A stretch of 64,000 nucleotides of DNA from Roseivirga thermotolerans (GCF_014653175.1 NZ_BNAG01000001.1:558001-622000); one strand, 5' to 3'. Shown: positions 9,566 to 18,304, counted from the stretch's first letter. Translations and numbers: made by a program. The notes: generated by a model not told the origin, from the letters alone.

Positions 9566-10082
9566 TCCAAAGGAGTAAATACTTTTCTTTTTCAAAGTCT
9601 AAAGATTGTGCTTCTTCTTCAGAATAGCACAAATATTGAATTTTCTTTTCGACCAACCTCTCAGCTTTGGCTGTTAATTCAGAGAGAAAAGCCCTATCTG
9701 GATTACCGATCAGCACCAAACTCACTACCTTTGATTGTTTCCCTCTTGCCAGTTCTCCTGTCAAATAAACTTTCTTAAGATTTCCCAATTCATGAATCAC
9801 ATGATCCAACACCTCATTGAGCCCAGTCTGCTTGAGAAGAATACTTCTTACCTCATCATACAAACTAAACTTTTGATTGGCCTTGTAATATTTTTTATTC
9901 CCAATCACTTCAGAATCTAACATCCCTGCTTCTTCAAACCTATTCAACTCGATTCGAACGGCATTGGTACTTTCATTAAACTCCTCGGCCAAACCTCTTA
10001 AATAGGATTTACTCTCCGGATTCAAAAAAAGCCTTAAAAGTAGTTTAATGCGAGTTTTGGATGAAATTAGGGCTTCTAACAT
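9558..10082 (-). CDS. Winged-helix regulator with a degenerate nucleotidyltransferase-like C-terminal domain
   Basis: The N-terminal ~85 residues form a winged helix (MLEALISSKTRIKLLLRLF; SYLRGLAEEFNESTNAVRIE as the recognition part; NRFEEAGML). The C-terminal ~80 residues resemble the small MNT/pol-beta nucleotidyltransferase fold, but the GS...DxD active site is replaced (TGELARGKQSKVVSLVLIG), so catalysis is unlikely. The family is recurrent at the head of Bacteroidota polysaccharide loci, beside UpxY. A GTG at 10115 is possible, but the ATG at 10082 gives the N-terminus expected of the family. A promoter and a perfect palindrome precede it, suggesting self-control. Confidence 0.75.
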   Translation of the reverse strand: MLEALISSKTRIKLLLRLFLNPESKSYLRGLAEEFNESTNAVRIELNRFEEAGMLDSEVIGNKKYYKANQKFSLYDEVRSILLKQTGLNEVLDHVIHELGNLKKVYLTGELARGKQSKVVSLVLIGNPDRAFLSELTAKAERLVEKKIQYLCYSEEEAQSLDFEKEKYLLLWNE

Positions 10083-10129
10083 TGTGGCTGGATACAGCTT
10101 CGCCCGGTCAGTCACAGGCGCAACCTAGC

Positions 10130-10152
10130 ATTGAGTAGTAAAACTACTCAAT
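10130..10152. promoter_or_regulatory. Perfect 10-3-10 palindrome, candidate operator
   Basis: ATTGAGTAGT, then AAA, then its exact reverse complement. It lies 48 bp before the ATG of the winged-helix regulator and just downstream of the start point expected from the promoter at 10165-10195. Neither strand has a T-run after it, so an operator or a leader hairpin is likelier than a terminator for the aminotransferase gene. The bound protein is not known; autoregulation is inferred. Confidence 0.6.
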
Positions 10153-10164
10153 ATTAGATTTTCA

Positions 10165-10195
10165 CAAAAATAAAGTAGAATATTTTTGATATCAA
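10165..10195 (-). promoter_or_regulatory. Bacteroidota-type promoter for the regulator-upxY-polysaccharide operon
   Basis: On the minus strand TATTTTTG (10172-10165) matches the TAnnTTTG -7 box. A GTTG (TTG at 10195-10193) lies 20 nt upstream, in the range expected for the -33 box. Transcription would begin near 10158 and run into the palindrome. Confidence 0.6.
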
Positions 10196-10217
10196 CCATT
10201 AATCAGGCTCTCAATCC

Positions 10218-11345
10218 TTACCGAAAGCTTAAGACTTGCTCGATAATAGTATTTTGCTGTTCCTCAGACATTTCTGTATGAATGGGTAATGAAATTACCC
10301 GCGAGCAAAGATCCTCAGTGTTAGGCATATCTCCAGCCTTGTAACCGAAATATGAGTAGGCTCTCTGCAAATGGTTAGGAACAGGATAATAAATCATTGA
10401 TGGGACTTCCTTTTCGGCTAAGTGCTCCACCAAACCATTCCTATCAACTCCATCGGCTAATTTTAAAGTATATTGATGGTAAACATGTGTGCTAAAATCG
10501 GACTCCACGGGAGTGGTTATCCAACCGACCTTGGAAAAAGCCTGAGAATACTTCTGAGCAACTCTATAACGAGCCTCGTTATAGCCATCCAAATATTTAA
10601 GCTTTACCTTAAGAATAGCTGCCTGAATACTATCTAAACGCGAGTTTACCCCTATCGAATCGTGATAATATCTTTTGCTCTGTCCATGATTAACTATCAT
10701 TCGGAGCTTTGCGGCTAAATCATCGTCATTGGTCATTATAGCACCACCATCACCATAGGCTCCAAGATTTTTGGAAGGAAAGAATGACGTTGCACCAGCA
10801 TCTCCCATTGTACCGGCCTTAGCTATTCGCCCATCCGAGAACGTAAATTGAGCACCAATTGCCTGAGCAGTATCTTCAAATACTTTTAAGTCATGGTTCT
10901 TAGCAACCTTTAAAATTCTCTCCATGTCTGCACACTGTCCATACAGATGTACAGGAACGACAGCTACCGACTTATCTGATATCTTCGCCTCCAGATCTTC
11001 AATGTCGATATTAAAGGTATCCGGATACACCTCTACAAATACTGGCTTAAGCCCCAGAAGTGCAATTACTTCCACCGTAGCTACATAAGTATAAGAAGGC
11101 ACCAGAACTTCTGCCCCTTTTGGAAAGTCGTATGCCATCATGATCACCTGAAGGGCATCCGTACCATTGGCACAAGGAACAACGTTTTTTACGTGTAGAT
11201 ACTTCTCAAGATTACTTTGAAAGTCATGAACCGCAGGCCCATTTATGAATGCTGAGGAATCCAATACCTCCTCAACTTCTTTCTTTACCTCTTCCTTTAT
11301 TTTCTCGTATTGCCCAACGAGATCTACCATTCTTATAGGCTGCAT
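10218..11345 (-). CDS. DegT/DnrJ/EryC1/StrS sugar aminotransferase (WbpE/WlbC-like)
   Basis: A 375-residue PLP-dependent sugar aminotransferase. The Schiff-base lysine lies in FFPSKNLGAYGDGGA (about residue 190), with VPVHLYGQCADM and FEDTAQAIGA (PLP-contacting residues) before it. The N-terminus (MVDLVGQYEKIKEEV) is of the WbpE/WlbC type that transfers an amino group from glutamate to C3 of a UDP-keto-uronate. With the UDP-sugar dehydrogenase and the epimerase upstream, an amino-uronic acid unit is plausible, though a different keto-sugar cannot be excluded. The start overlaps the epimerase stop as TAATG. Confidence 0.82.
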   Translation of the reverse strand: MQPIRMVDLVGQYEKIKEEVKKEVEEVLDSSAFINGPAVHDFQSNLEKYLHVKNVVPCANGTDALQVIMMAYDFPKGAEVLVPSYTYVATVEVIALLGLKPVFVEVYPDTFNIDIEDLEAKISDKSVAVVPVHLYGQCADMERILKVAKNHDLKVFEDTAQAIGAQFTFSDGRIAKAGTMGDAGATSFFPSKNLGAYGDGGAIMTNDDDLAAKLRMIVNHGQSKRYYHDSIGVNSRLDSIQAAILKVKLKYLDGYNEARYRVAQKYSQAFSKVGWITTPVESDFSTHVYHQYTLKLADGVDRNGLVEHLAEKEVPSMIYYPVPNHLQRAYSYFGYKAGDMPNTEDLCSRVISLPIHTEMSEEQQNTIIEQVLSFR

Positions 11346-12400
11346 TAGACTTTATAAAATTCTCGATACCATTTAACAAACTGACTTACACCATACTCTA
11401 ATGGTGTTTGAGGCTTATAACCAAGGTTATTGACTAAGTCTTGCACATCGGCATAGGTTGCCGAAACATCACCTGCCTGCATGGGCATAAAATTTTTCTT
11501 CGCTTCCATGTCTAGAGTCTCCTCAATAATCCTTACAAAATCCATTAGCTTTACTGGTGAGTTATTACCAATGTTATATACGGTGTAAGGAGCCTTTGCA
11601 GTCCCAGGGTCAGGGTCTGCCCCACTCCAGTTCGGGTTCCCTTTTGGAGGATTGTCATTAACCCTAATTACACCTTCTACAATATCATCTATGTAAGTAA
11701 AATCTCTCGACATTTCCCCATTATTGAAGATGTTAATGGGTTTTCCCTCAAGAATGGCCTTAGTAAATAAGAAAAGTGCCATATCGGGCCTTCCCCACGG
11801 ACCATATACCGTAAAGAATCTTAAACCCGTAGTCGGTAAGCCAAAAAGATGGCTATATGTATGGGCCATGAGTTCATTGCTTTTCTTACTGGCCGCGTAA
11901 AGGCTTATTGGATGATCTACATTGTGATGTATTGAAAACGGCATGGTCTCGTTCAACCCATAGACCGAAGAACTACTCGCATATGACAGGTGCTTAACTT
12001 CATTGTGACGACAAGCTTCCAGAATATTCACAAAGCCTACAATATTGCTATCAATATAAGCTCTTGGGTTTTCAAGGCTATACCGCACGCCTGCCTGAGC
12101 AGCAAGGTTAATTACTGTATCAAATTTTTCAGTTGCAAAAAGTCCATTAAGATTTTGGTCATCTTCTAACTGAAGTTGGATAAAGCGGTAGTTGTCATGC
12201 TTAGCACTTTGTATAAGCTTTCCATACTCTATTTCATCAGCGTCAATACCTGTAATATTCAGACGCCCGTGTTTGACCCTTATGTCGTAATAATCATTTA
12301 CAGAATCGAGCCCTACAACCTGATCACCTCTTTCTAATAACTTTTGAGCGAGGTGAAAACCAATAAATCCTGCCGTTCCTGTTATTAATACTTTAGCCAT
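11345..12400 (-). CDS. NAD-dependent UDP-uronate 4-epimerase-like SDR
   Basis: A 351-residue extended [21 protein letters not shown] at the N-terminus, [22 protein letters not shown] with the YAASKKSNE catalytic YxxxK, and [17 protein letters not shown]. These motifs match UDP-glucuronate 4-epimerases (Cap1J/LpsL type), which turn UDP-GlcA into UDP-GalA; a UDP-N-acetyl-hexosaminuronate substrate (TviC-like) is also possible given the dehydrogenase upstream. It overlaps the stop codon of that dehydrogenase (TAATG) and that of the aminotransferase gene in the same way. Confidence 0.82.
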   Translation of the reverse strand: MAKVLITGTAGFIGFHLAQKLLERGDQVVGLDSVNDYYDIRVKHGRLNITGIDADEIEYGKLIQSAKHDNYRFIQLQLEDDQNLNGLFATEKFDTVINLAAQAGVRYSLENPRAYIDSNIVGFVNILEACRHNEVKHLSYASSSSVYGLNETMPFSIHHNVDHPISLYAASKKSNELMAHTYSHLFGLPTTGLRFFTVYGPWGRPDMALFLFTKAILEGKPINIFNNGEMSRDFTYIDDIVEGVIRVNDNPPKGNPNWSGADPDPGTAKAPYTVYNIGNNSPVKLMDFVRIIEETLDMEAKKNFMPMQAGDVSATYADVQDLVNNLGYKPQTPLEYGVSQFVKWYREFYKV

Positions 12401-13680
12401 TATAATCGAGCGGTAACTTTTTCTTTGGGTAAACAGGACTTAACGTCATAGGTAAGAGGACTACCCTCTAGCCTTTCAATTAACTCTAATGAGAACTGCT
12501 TATGAGCTACGGCCAGAACTACTCCTTCGTAATGCTCAGTAGTAAGAGTCTTTTCGTCAATTAACTCTATGCCATATTCCTCTTGAACCTCTTCTTTGTT
12601 TGCCCATGGATCATAAACATCTACTGCGATGTCATAATCTTTTAATTCCTTAATAACATCTATTACCCTGGAATTACGAATATCAGGACAGTTCTCTTTA
12701 AAAGTAATTCCTAAAACCAGTACTTTAGACTTATTCACTACTCGACCAGCCTTCATAAGTAGTTTGACCATTTCGCTGGCCACGTAGGGGCCAATAGAAT
12801 TGTTTAGCCTTCTACCTGCCAATAATATTTGAGGATAATAGCCTGCCTTTTTTGCTTTTTGAGCCAAATAATACGGATCTACACCAATACAATGTCCTCC
12901 TACTAAACCCGGCCGAAAAGGAAGAAAATTCCATTTTGTGCCGGCCGCTTCCAAGACATCTACAGTGTCTATGCCCAGCTTGTTAAAAATCATGGCCAGC
13001 TCATTTACAAAAGCAATATTGATATCTCTCTGAGAGTTCTCAATCACTTTAGCGGCCTCGGCTACTTTAATAGATGCAGCTTTGTAGGTTCCCGCTGTTA
13101 TCACAGACTTGTATAGCTGGTCTACTCTTTCAGCAATTTCAGGAGTAGATCCCGAAGTTACTTTCAAAATCTTGGTAACGGTGTGTTCTTTATCACCCGG
13201 GTTGATTCTCTCGGGGGAATAACCACAGAAGAAATCTTTATTAAAGGTCAGGCCCGATACCTCCTCTAAAACTGGCACACAGTCTTCTTCTGTTGCACCA
13301 GGGTATACCGTTGATTCGTAGATAACTATGTCTCCTTTCTTAAGAACTTTACCTACGGTTTGAGATGCCTTTAAGAGTGGTGTCAAATCAGGGTTGTGAT
13401 CGTCATCAATGGGAGTTGGAACCGTAACAATGTAGACGTTACAGCCCGCAATATCTTCCAATTCGCAAGTGTTGAAAAGCCCTTTGGCAGCCCCATAGCT
13501 GGACAGAACCGACTTAAGGTGATCACTTTCAACTTCTAACGTATGATCTTTACCCGAATTGAGTTCGTTTACCCTTTCTAAACTGATATCAAAACCAACA
13601 ACCTTGTGCTTTTCTGCAAATGCAACTGCCAGGGGAAGACCAACATACCCGAGGCCAATTATTGCGATTTTGTCGTTCAT
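12400..13680 (-). CDS. tviB: UDP-N-acetylhexosamine 6-dehydrogenase (TviB/WbpO family)
   Basis: A 426-residue nucleotide-sugar dehydrogenase: N-terminal [49 protein letters not shown], the catalytic cysteine in [15 protein letters not shown] (about residue 266), and the C-terminal domain [14 protein letters not shown]. It oxidises the C6 hydroxyl of a UDP-sugar twice to give the uronic acid. The best motif match is the Vi-antigen TviB/WbpO group acting on UDP-GlcNAc or UDP-GalNAc, rather than UDP-glucose. First gene of a three-gene block with TAATG couplings; a TAnnTTTG box lies 72 bp before it. Confidence 0.88.
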   Translation of the reverse strand: MNDKIAIIGLGYVGLPLAVAFAEKHKVVGFDISLERVNELNSGKDHTLEVESDHLKSVLSSYGAAKGLFNTCELEDIAGCNVYIVTVPTPIDDDHNPDLTPLLKASQTVGKVLKKGDIVIYESTVYPGATEEDCVPVLEEVSGLTFNKDFFCGYSPERINPGDKEHTVTKILKVTSGSTPEIAERVDQLYKSVITAGTYKAASIKVAEAAKVIENSQRDINIAFVNELAMIFNKLGIDTVDVLEAAGTKWNFLPFRPGLVGGHCIGVDPYYLAQKAKKAGYYPQILLAGRRLNNSIGPYVASEMVKLLMKAGRVVNKSKVLVLGITFKENCPDIRNSRVIDVIKELKDYDIAVDVYDPWANKEEVQEEYGIELIDEKTLTTEHYEGVVLAVAHKQFSLELIERLEGSPLTYDVKSCLPKEKVTARL

Positions 13681-13751
13681 GCGGAGTTTAAATCTTATTA
13701 CAAATTAGAAACGTACACAACAGGTTGTTACTGTTCAATCTACGTTGCATG

Positions 13752-13759
13752 CAAATCTA
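13752..13759 (-). promoter_or_regulatory. -7 promoter box before the dehydrogenase gene
   Basis: TAGATTTG on the minus strand fits TAnnTTTG. It lies 72 bp before the tviB-like ATG in the 177-bp gap after cysN. No clear -33 TTTG is seen at the right distance, so confidence is moderate. Confidence 0.4.
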
Positions 13760-13857
13760 GAAGAAAAATCCGGTCTCTTTAAGGAAGGAATCATAAATCA
13801 TGATAGCAGTATTAAATCTGCTAACAGCTGTCTTACTTTGCTGAATAATTGTAAGGC

Positions 13858-15114
13858 TTAACAAATCATTCCAGCAGCCACTGTTTCGTTGGTATTTTCA
13901 TCGACCAATATTAGAGCTCCCGTAGTTCGGTTTTCAGCGTACTTATCTGTTATCAAAGGTTTGTTTGTCCTGAGAGTAACGTTAATTATATCATTGACTG
14001 ATACGGTATCGACACCTTCTCTCGTAAGTGAATTCACATCATACTTAAAGTTCAGGTTTTTAACCATAGCCTTAACCTCGTTGTTAGAGTGCATCAGGGT
14101 GTACCTAGACCGCGGCTGAGGGCCTTTTCTGGAAAACCAGCAAAGTGTGGCTTCAATATCCTGCTGAAGTTTGGGAGACCCGGTTATTCCTGTAATCATA
14201 TCTCCACGGCTCACGTCAATATCATCGGCCAAGGAAACAACTACGCTCATTCCTGTAGTGGCTACAGAAAGCTCTTCATCCATTAAATGAATCTGTTTAA
14301 CTGTCGAAGTTTCACCCGAAGGAAGGACTACAACACTATCCCCTACTGCAAGTTGACCACCTGCCACCCGTCCGGCATAGCCTCTATAGTCATGGTAAGT
14401 ATCATTTTTAGGCCTAATGACAGTTTGAACAGGGAAACGAACCGCAGCAGAAGTGGTTTTAGAAACATCTATTTGTTCCAAAGTAGAAAGAAGGGTTTTC
14501 TCTTCATACCAAGGCATATTTTCAGAAGGGTTCACAACGTTATCCCCATGCAGTGCACTTATGGGTATGAACGAAATCCCTTTTACATTCAGTTTGCTGG
14601 CAAAACGCGCATACTCTAATTGTATGGATCGGAAAATCTCCTCGTCATAATTCACCAAATCCATCTTGTTGATACAGACTACCAAATGGGGAATTTGTAA
14701 AAGGCTAGCAATGTAGCTGTGCCTAAAAGTCTGCTCCACAAGTCCCTTTCGTGCATCGATTAAAATGAGAGCTACATTGGCAGTCGAAGCACCTGTAACC
14801 ATGTTTCTGGTATACTGAATATGTCCGGGTGTGTCGGCAATGATAAACTTCCTTTTGGGAGTTGCAAAATATCTGTACGCCACGTCTATTGTAATACCTT
14901 GCTCCCTTTCATCTTTCAGGCCGTCTGTTAACAGCGCCAAATCTGTATGATCCAGACCACGCCTTTTACTGGAGTTTGCCACATGCTCTAACTGATCTTC
15001 AAAGATGGATTTACTATCATAAAGCAATCGGCCAATTAATGTGCTCTTACCATCATCTACACTACCTGCGGTTGTAAAGCGCAGTAACTCCATGTCCAAA
15101 TACGAATTCTCCAT
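13858..15114 (-). CDS. cysN: Sulfate adenylyltransferase large subunit, GTPase
   Basis: A 418-residue translation-factor-like GTPase: GSVDDGKSTLIGRLLYD (P-loop), DTPGHIQYTRNM (G3), NKMDLV (G4) and two beta-barrel domains. With CysD it activates sulfate with ATP to adenosine 5'-phosphosulfate, driven by GTP hydrolysis. It ends after the beta-barrels, so there is no fused APS-kinase (CysC) domain. Its start overlaps the cysD stop (TAATG). The pair stands beside the polysaccharide genes, so the product could supply sulfation as well as assimilation. Confidence 0.95.
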   Translation of the reverse strand: MENSYLDMELLRFTTAGSVDDGKSTLIGRLLYDSKSIFEDQLEHVANSSKRRGLDHTDLALLTDGLKDEREQGITIDVAYRYFATPKRKFIIADTPGHIQYTRNMVTGASTANVALILIDARKGLVEQTFRHSYIASLLQIPHLVVCINKMDLVNYDEEIFRSIQLEYARFASKLNVKGISFIPISALHGDNVVNPSENMPWYEEKTLLSTLEQIDVSKTTSAAVRFPVQTVIRPKNDTYHDYRGYAGRVAGGQLAVGDSVVVLPSGETSTVKQIHLMDEELSVATTGMSVVVSLADDIDVSRGDMITGITGSPKLQQDIEATLCWFSRKGPQPRSRYTLMHSNNEVKAMVKNLNFKYDVNSLTREGVDTVSVNDIINVTLRTNKPLITDKYAENRTTGALILVDENTNETVAAGMIC

Positions 15115-16061
15115 TAGAAATATCCCTCCTTTTTTCTGTCTTCCATCGATGTTTCCGAGCGCTTATCGTCCGCTCTGTTCCCTCTCTCTGTTTGTCGTGC
15201 AGCAGCTACTTCCATAATCACTTTCTCCAGCGTATCTGCATCAGATTCAATGCCCCCTGTTATTGTTATGTCTCCTAAGGTCCTAAACCTCACTTTTTTG
15301 TTGTGTATGGTTTCTTCTTCTCCAACATGTAGATGCTCTGAAACAGGGAGCCAAGTATTGTTACGACAAATTACATCGCGATAATGGGCCAGGTATAGCG
15401 ATGGTATTGCAATATTTTCCGCTAGTATGTATTGCCACACATCCATCTCTGTCCAGTTAGATATGGGAAAAACCCTGAAGTGTTCCCCCTTGTGTTTTTT
15501 CCCATTGAAAATATTCCAGAGTTCAGGCCTTTGATTTTTAGGATCCCATTGTCCAAAGTCATCTCTATGCGAAAAGAAGCGCTCTTTGGCTCGTGCCTTT
15601 TCTTCATCGCGCCTGGCTCCACCCATTAGCGCATCGAACTGATGTTCCTCAATGGTATCTAATAGAGTCGTTATCTGAAGCCAGTTCCTTGAAGCATCTT
15701 TGCCGGTTTCTTCTTTAACCCTGCCTTGATTAATGGATTGCTGGACAGAACCTATAATAAGGTCTACACCCAATTGCTCAACCAACTCATCTCTAAATTT
15801 TATGGTCTCAGGAAAGTTATGTCCGGTGTCGATGTGCACAAGTGGAAAGGGTATTTTAGCCGGCCAAAAAGCTTTTTTAGCCAAATGAGTAACTACAATT
15901 GAGTCTTTTCCTCCTGAAAAAAGTATGCCTGACTTTTCGAACTGAGAGAAAACCTCACGTATAACATAAATGGCCTCTGCCTCAAGCTCTTTCAAGTGAT
16001 TGAAGTGCGAGGTACTCTCCTTAAGGCTTATTCTTTCTATTTGTTCTATATCTCCTACCAT
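15114..16061 (-). CDS. cysD: Sulfate adenylyltransferase small subunit
   Basis: A 315-residue PP-loop ATP pyrophosphatase: FSGGKDSIVVTHLA (SGGKDS loop, about residue 49), VHIDTGHNFPETI, GGARRDEEKARAKER and FPISNWTEMDVW are all CysD hallmarks. It carries the adenylyltransferase active site; CysN supplies the GTPase. The length is normal. It is the first gene of a two-gene operon and is divergent from ccmB, 56 bp apart. Confidence 0.96.
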   Translation of the reverse strand: MVGDIEQIERISLKESTSHFNHLKELEAEAIYVIREVFSQFEKSGILFSGGKDSIVVTHLAKKAFWPAKIPFPLVHIDTGHNFPETIKFRDELVEQLGVDLIIGSVQQSINQGRVKEETGKDASRNWLQITTLLDTIEEHQFDALMGGARRDEEKARAKERFFSHRDDFGQWDPKNQRPELWNIFNGKKHKGEHFRVFPISNWTEMDVWQYILAENIAIPSLYLAHYRDVICRNNTWLPVSEHLHVGEEETIHNKKVRFRTLGDITITGGIESDADTLEKVIMEVAAARQTERGNRADDKRSETSMEDRKKEGYF

Positions 16062-16094
16062 TTTTGTAGACTATTAGAGTCTGCAAACATAGTA

Positions 16095-16102
16095 TATATT
16101 TG
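16095..16102 (+). promoter_or_regulatory. -7 promoter box before ccmB
   Basis: TATATTTG is an exact TAnnTTTG match, 15 bp before the ccmB ATG. A TTTTTG at 16061-16066 is too far (28 nt) for a standard -33 box, so the promoter call rests on the -7 box only. Confidence 0.45.
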
Positions 16103-16117
16103 CAATCAATTGACAGT

Positions 16118-16780
16118 ATGAGAGAAATTTTAACACTTGTATCTAAAGAATTTCGTTCTGAATGGCGGCAGAAGTATGCTCTGAACGGAATGATACTCTA
16201 CCTGGCATCAACCATTTTTGTCTGTTACATGAGTTTTAGTCTAAAAACAGGCACTATTCATGCACTAAGCTGGAATGCTCTTTTCTGGATAATTATTCTC
16301 TTTACAGCGGTAAACTCTGTAGCAAAAAGCTTCATTCAGGAAGCCGATGGCCGAATGCTGTATTATTATTCTTTAGTAAAACCTGAGTCCATTATCCTAT
16401 CTAAGATCATATACTACTCGCTATTAATGATGGGCCTCTCCTTAATTGGTTTATTCTTCTATTCGATGGTTATGGGCAACCCGGTAAATGACCTTGCTAT
16501 GTTTTTGTTGACCATAGTGTTGGCCTCTTTTGGTTTAGCAACTGCCCTTACCATGCTTTCCGGAATAGCTTCTAAGGCCAGCAACAGCAGCACACTTATA
16601 GCGGTACTCAGCTTTCCGGTGATCATTCCCATGTTGCTGCTCATTATCCGATGCTCTAAAAATGCACTTGATGGAATTGAACGCTCTGTCTACACCGATC
16701 AGTTGCTTACTCTGATTGCCATAAATGCCATTGTTGTTGCGGTTTCCTACCTGTTATTCCCCTATCTTTGGCGATCATAA
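16118..16780 (+). CDS. ccmB: Heme exporter membrane subunit CcmB
   Basis: About 220 residues with six hydrophobic segments and the CcmB opening MREILTLVSKEFRSEWRQKY; the FIQEADGRMLYYY segment after the second pair of helices is typical. CcmB is the permease partner of the CcmA ATPase in cytochrome c maturation. The ATG at 16118 is chosen; the frame also opens at a TTG at 16100, inside the promoter box. Followed 17 bp later by ccmC. No ccmA lies in the window. Confidence 0.92.
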   Translation: MREILTLVSKEFRSEWRQKYALNGMILYLASTIFVCYMSFSLKTGTIHALSWNALFWIIILFTAVNSVAKSFIQEADGRMLYYYSLVKPESIILSKIIYYSLLMMGLSLIGLFFYSMVMGNPVNDLAMFLLTIVLASFGLATALTMLSGIASKASNSSTLIAVLSFPVIIPMLLLIIRCSKNALDGIERSVYTDQLLTLIAINAIVVAVSYLLFPYLWRS

Positions 16781-16797
16781 GCAAACGGTAGTTGACC

Positions 16798-17460
16798 ATG
16801 AAAAAGAAGTGGTGGAAAGTACTCTGTATAGTTCTCCTTATCTACTCTATACTAGGCGCTCTTTTATTCGATGCCCCGCGACTGGCCATTCTAAATGAAA
16901 CTATACGAAACCTACATTTTCATGTCACTATGTGGTTTGCCATGATTATTCTGTTGGTTACCTCGACCATTTATGCCATTAAGTATCTGCGCTCCAATCG
17001 GATTGACCACGACACTCTTTCGGCAGAGTTTGCCAATGCCGGAGTATTGTTTGGCATTCTAGGCATAGTAACTGGTGCTATTTGGGCCAATTTTACCTGG
17101 GGCGAACCTTGGAGTGGTGATGCCAAGCAAAACAGTAGTGCCATAGCATTACTCATCTACCTGGCTTATTTGGTACTTCGTAACTCCCTTGAAGATCAGC
17201 AGCAAAAGGCTCGGGTAAGTGCTATATATAATGTCTTTGCTTTTGCCGCCCTTATACCACTACTGTTTATTCTACCCCGTATGACAGACAGCTCCCTACA
17301 TCCGGGCAATGGTGGCAATCCGGGCTTCAACGCTTATGATTTAGACAGCCGGCTCCGCATGGTTTTTTATCCGGCTATTCTGGGCTGGACCCTTCTGGGT
17401 GTTTGGCTTGTATCTCTCAGAGTGCGTATTAAAAGAATTAAAATGGCTTTAGAAGACTAA
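16798..17460 (+). CDS. ccmC: Heme exporter protein CcmC (CcsA-type)
   Basis: A ~220-residue protein with six membrane helices and the tryptophan-rich periplasmic heme-binding loop (ANFTWGEPWSGDAKQNSS, about residue 100) of the heme-handling family. CcmC loads heme onto CcmE. The ATG at 16798 (MKKKWWKVLC) is preferred over a TTG at 16792. The gene sits in the order ccmB-ccmC-ccmD-ccmE seen in Bacteroidota. Confidence 0.9.
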   Translation: MKKKWWKVLCIVLLIYSILGALLFDAPRLAILNETIRNLHFHVTMWFAMIILLVTSTIYAIKYLRSNRIDHDTLSAEFANAGVLFGILGIVTGAIWANFTWGEPWSGDAKQNSSAIALLIYLAYLVLRNSLEDQQQKARVSAIYNVFAFAALIPLLFILPRMTDSSLHPGNGGNPGFNAYDLDSRLRMVFYPAILGWTLLGVWLVSLRVRIKRIKMALED

Positions 17461-17464
17461 AATC

Positions 17465-17719
17465 ATGAAAAAACACCTTGTAACCCTCTTCCTACTTATC
17501 TCTTTAAGTTCATTTGCTCAGAATGGAGCCTACAGTATTAACCCTGAAGACTACAACAATACCTCTGTAGAAATGGCAGATGTAATGCGGTCTAATGGAA
17601 AGATCTATGTAGTGGTGGCTGTAGTAATGACGGTCTTTCTGGGCCTTATTATTTACACCATCTCGGTAGACCGTAAAATCTCCCGTCTCGAAAAGGAGGT
17701 TTTCAGTGAAAAAGGTTAA
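17465..17719 (+). CDS. ccmD: CcmD family protein
   Basis: An 84-residue protein with a signal-like N-terminus (MKKHLVTLFLLISLSSFAQ) and one membrane helix (about 48-66: IYVVVAVVMTVFLGLIIYTI) followed by a short charged tail (SVDRKISRLEKEV). Small single-helix proteins in this slot stabilise the CcmC-CcmE heme complex. Sequence alone is too short for firm homology; position between ccmC and ccmE carries the call. Confidence 0.8.
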   Translation: MKKHLVTLFLLISLSSFAQNGAYSINPEDYNNTSVEMADVMRSNGKIYVVVAVVMTVFLGLIIYTISVDRKISRLEKEVFSEKG

Positions 17720-17738
17720 TTCTTAGGCGTTTGTGTTG

Positions 17739-17746
17739 TACTTTTG
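17739..17746 (+). promoter_or_regulatory. -7-like box before ccmE
   Basis: TACTTTTG matches TAnnTTTG in the 53-bp gap between ccmD and ccmE. No -33 box is evident; it may be an internal promoter or chance. Confidence 0.3.
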
Positions 17747-17772
17747 CGCCAGTTTAAGCAACCGAGGAGGAG

Positions 17773-18171
17773 ATGAAAAAATCTAGTATAATTGGCCTGG
17801 TGGTTATTGCCATTGCTGTGGCTATAATTATTTCGACAGCAGGTGATGCCAGCTCTTACGTTACGTTCGATGAGGCCTATGCCATGGCCGCCAACGGAAA
17901 AGCCGAATCAATCCATGTAGTGGGGGAGCTCAAAAAAGCCCCTAACGGCCAGGTGGTTGGCGTTCAGCCAAGTGAAGACATGCTATCGGTAGAGTTTATT
18001 TTGGTTGATGATAACCAAAAAGAACAAACCGTTTACCTCAATCAGCCCATGCCTTCAGATCTGCTCAAGTCGGACAAAGTAGTGGTTATTGGAGGCTATA
18101 AGAACGATATGTTCATAGCCGATAAGGTATTGCTCAAGTGTCCTTCTAAGTACGAAGAGACTTCGCTCTAA
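17773..18171 (+). CDS. ccmE: Cytochrome c maturation heme chaperone CcmE, cysteine-type heme site
   Basis: A 132-residue protein: an N-terminal membrane anchor (about residues 5-23) and a small OB-fold domain (VVGELKKAPNGQVVG; SVEFILVDDNQKE; VVVIGGYKNDMFIADKVLLK). The usual heme-binding HxxxY is replaced by CPSKY near the C-terminus, the CxxxY variant described in some deltaproteobacterial and archaeal CcmE proteins. It carries heme from CcmC to the lyase. The AGGAGG before the ATG leaves only 2 bases of spacing. Followed by 133 bp without a gene (18172-18304), in which I see nothing. Confidence 0.88.
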   Translation: MKKSSIIGLVVIAIAVAIIISTAGDASSYVTFDEAYAMAANGKAESIHVVGELKKAPNGQVVGVQPSEDMLSVEFILVDDNQKEQTVYLNQPMPSDLLKSDKVVVIGGYKNDMFIADKVLLKCPSKYEETSL

Positions 18172-18304
18172 GAACTGCCGAACACTGTAACCCATAGGCT
18201 ATAATTTTCGTGGTCTATGCCGTCACTATCCCTCTTAAAAGGACATTGGTTCACAGAGAGGTGTTAAACCATAACTCCCAACAGATAACCCTAAACTTTA
18301 GCTC

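Noticed and set aside
10218-11345. The DegT aminotransferase as the missing LegC
   Set aside because: Its N-terminus and motifs are of the WbpE/WlbC type, and it is coupled by TAATG to uronate genes rather than to legB.
13889-14650. Plus-strand open frames opposite cysN
   Set aside because: They lie wholly inside the strongly conserved cysN gene and show no family motifs; they are antisense shadows.
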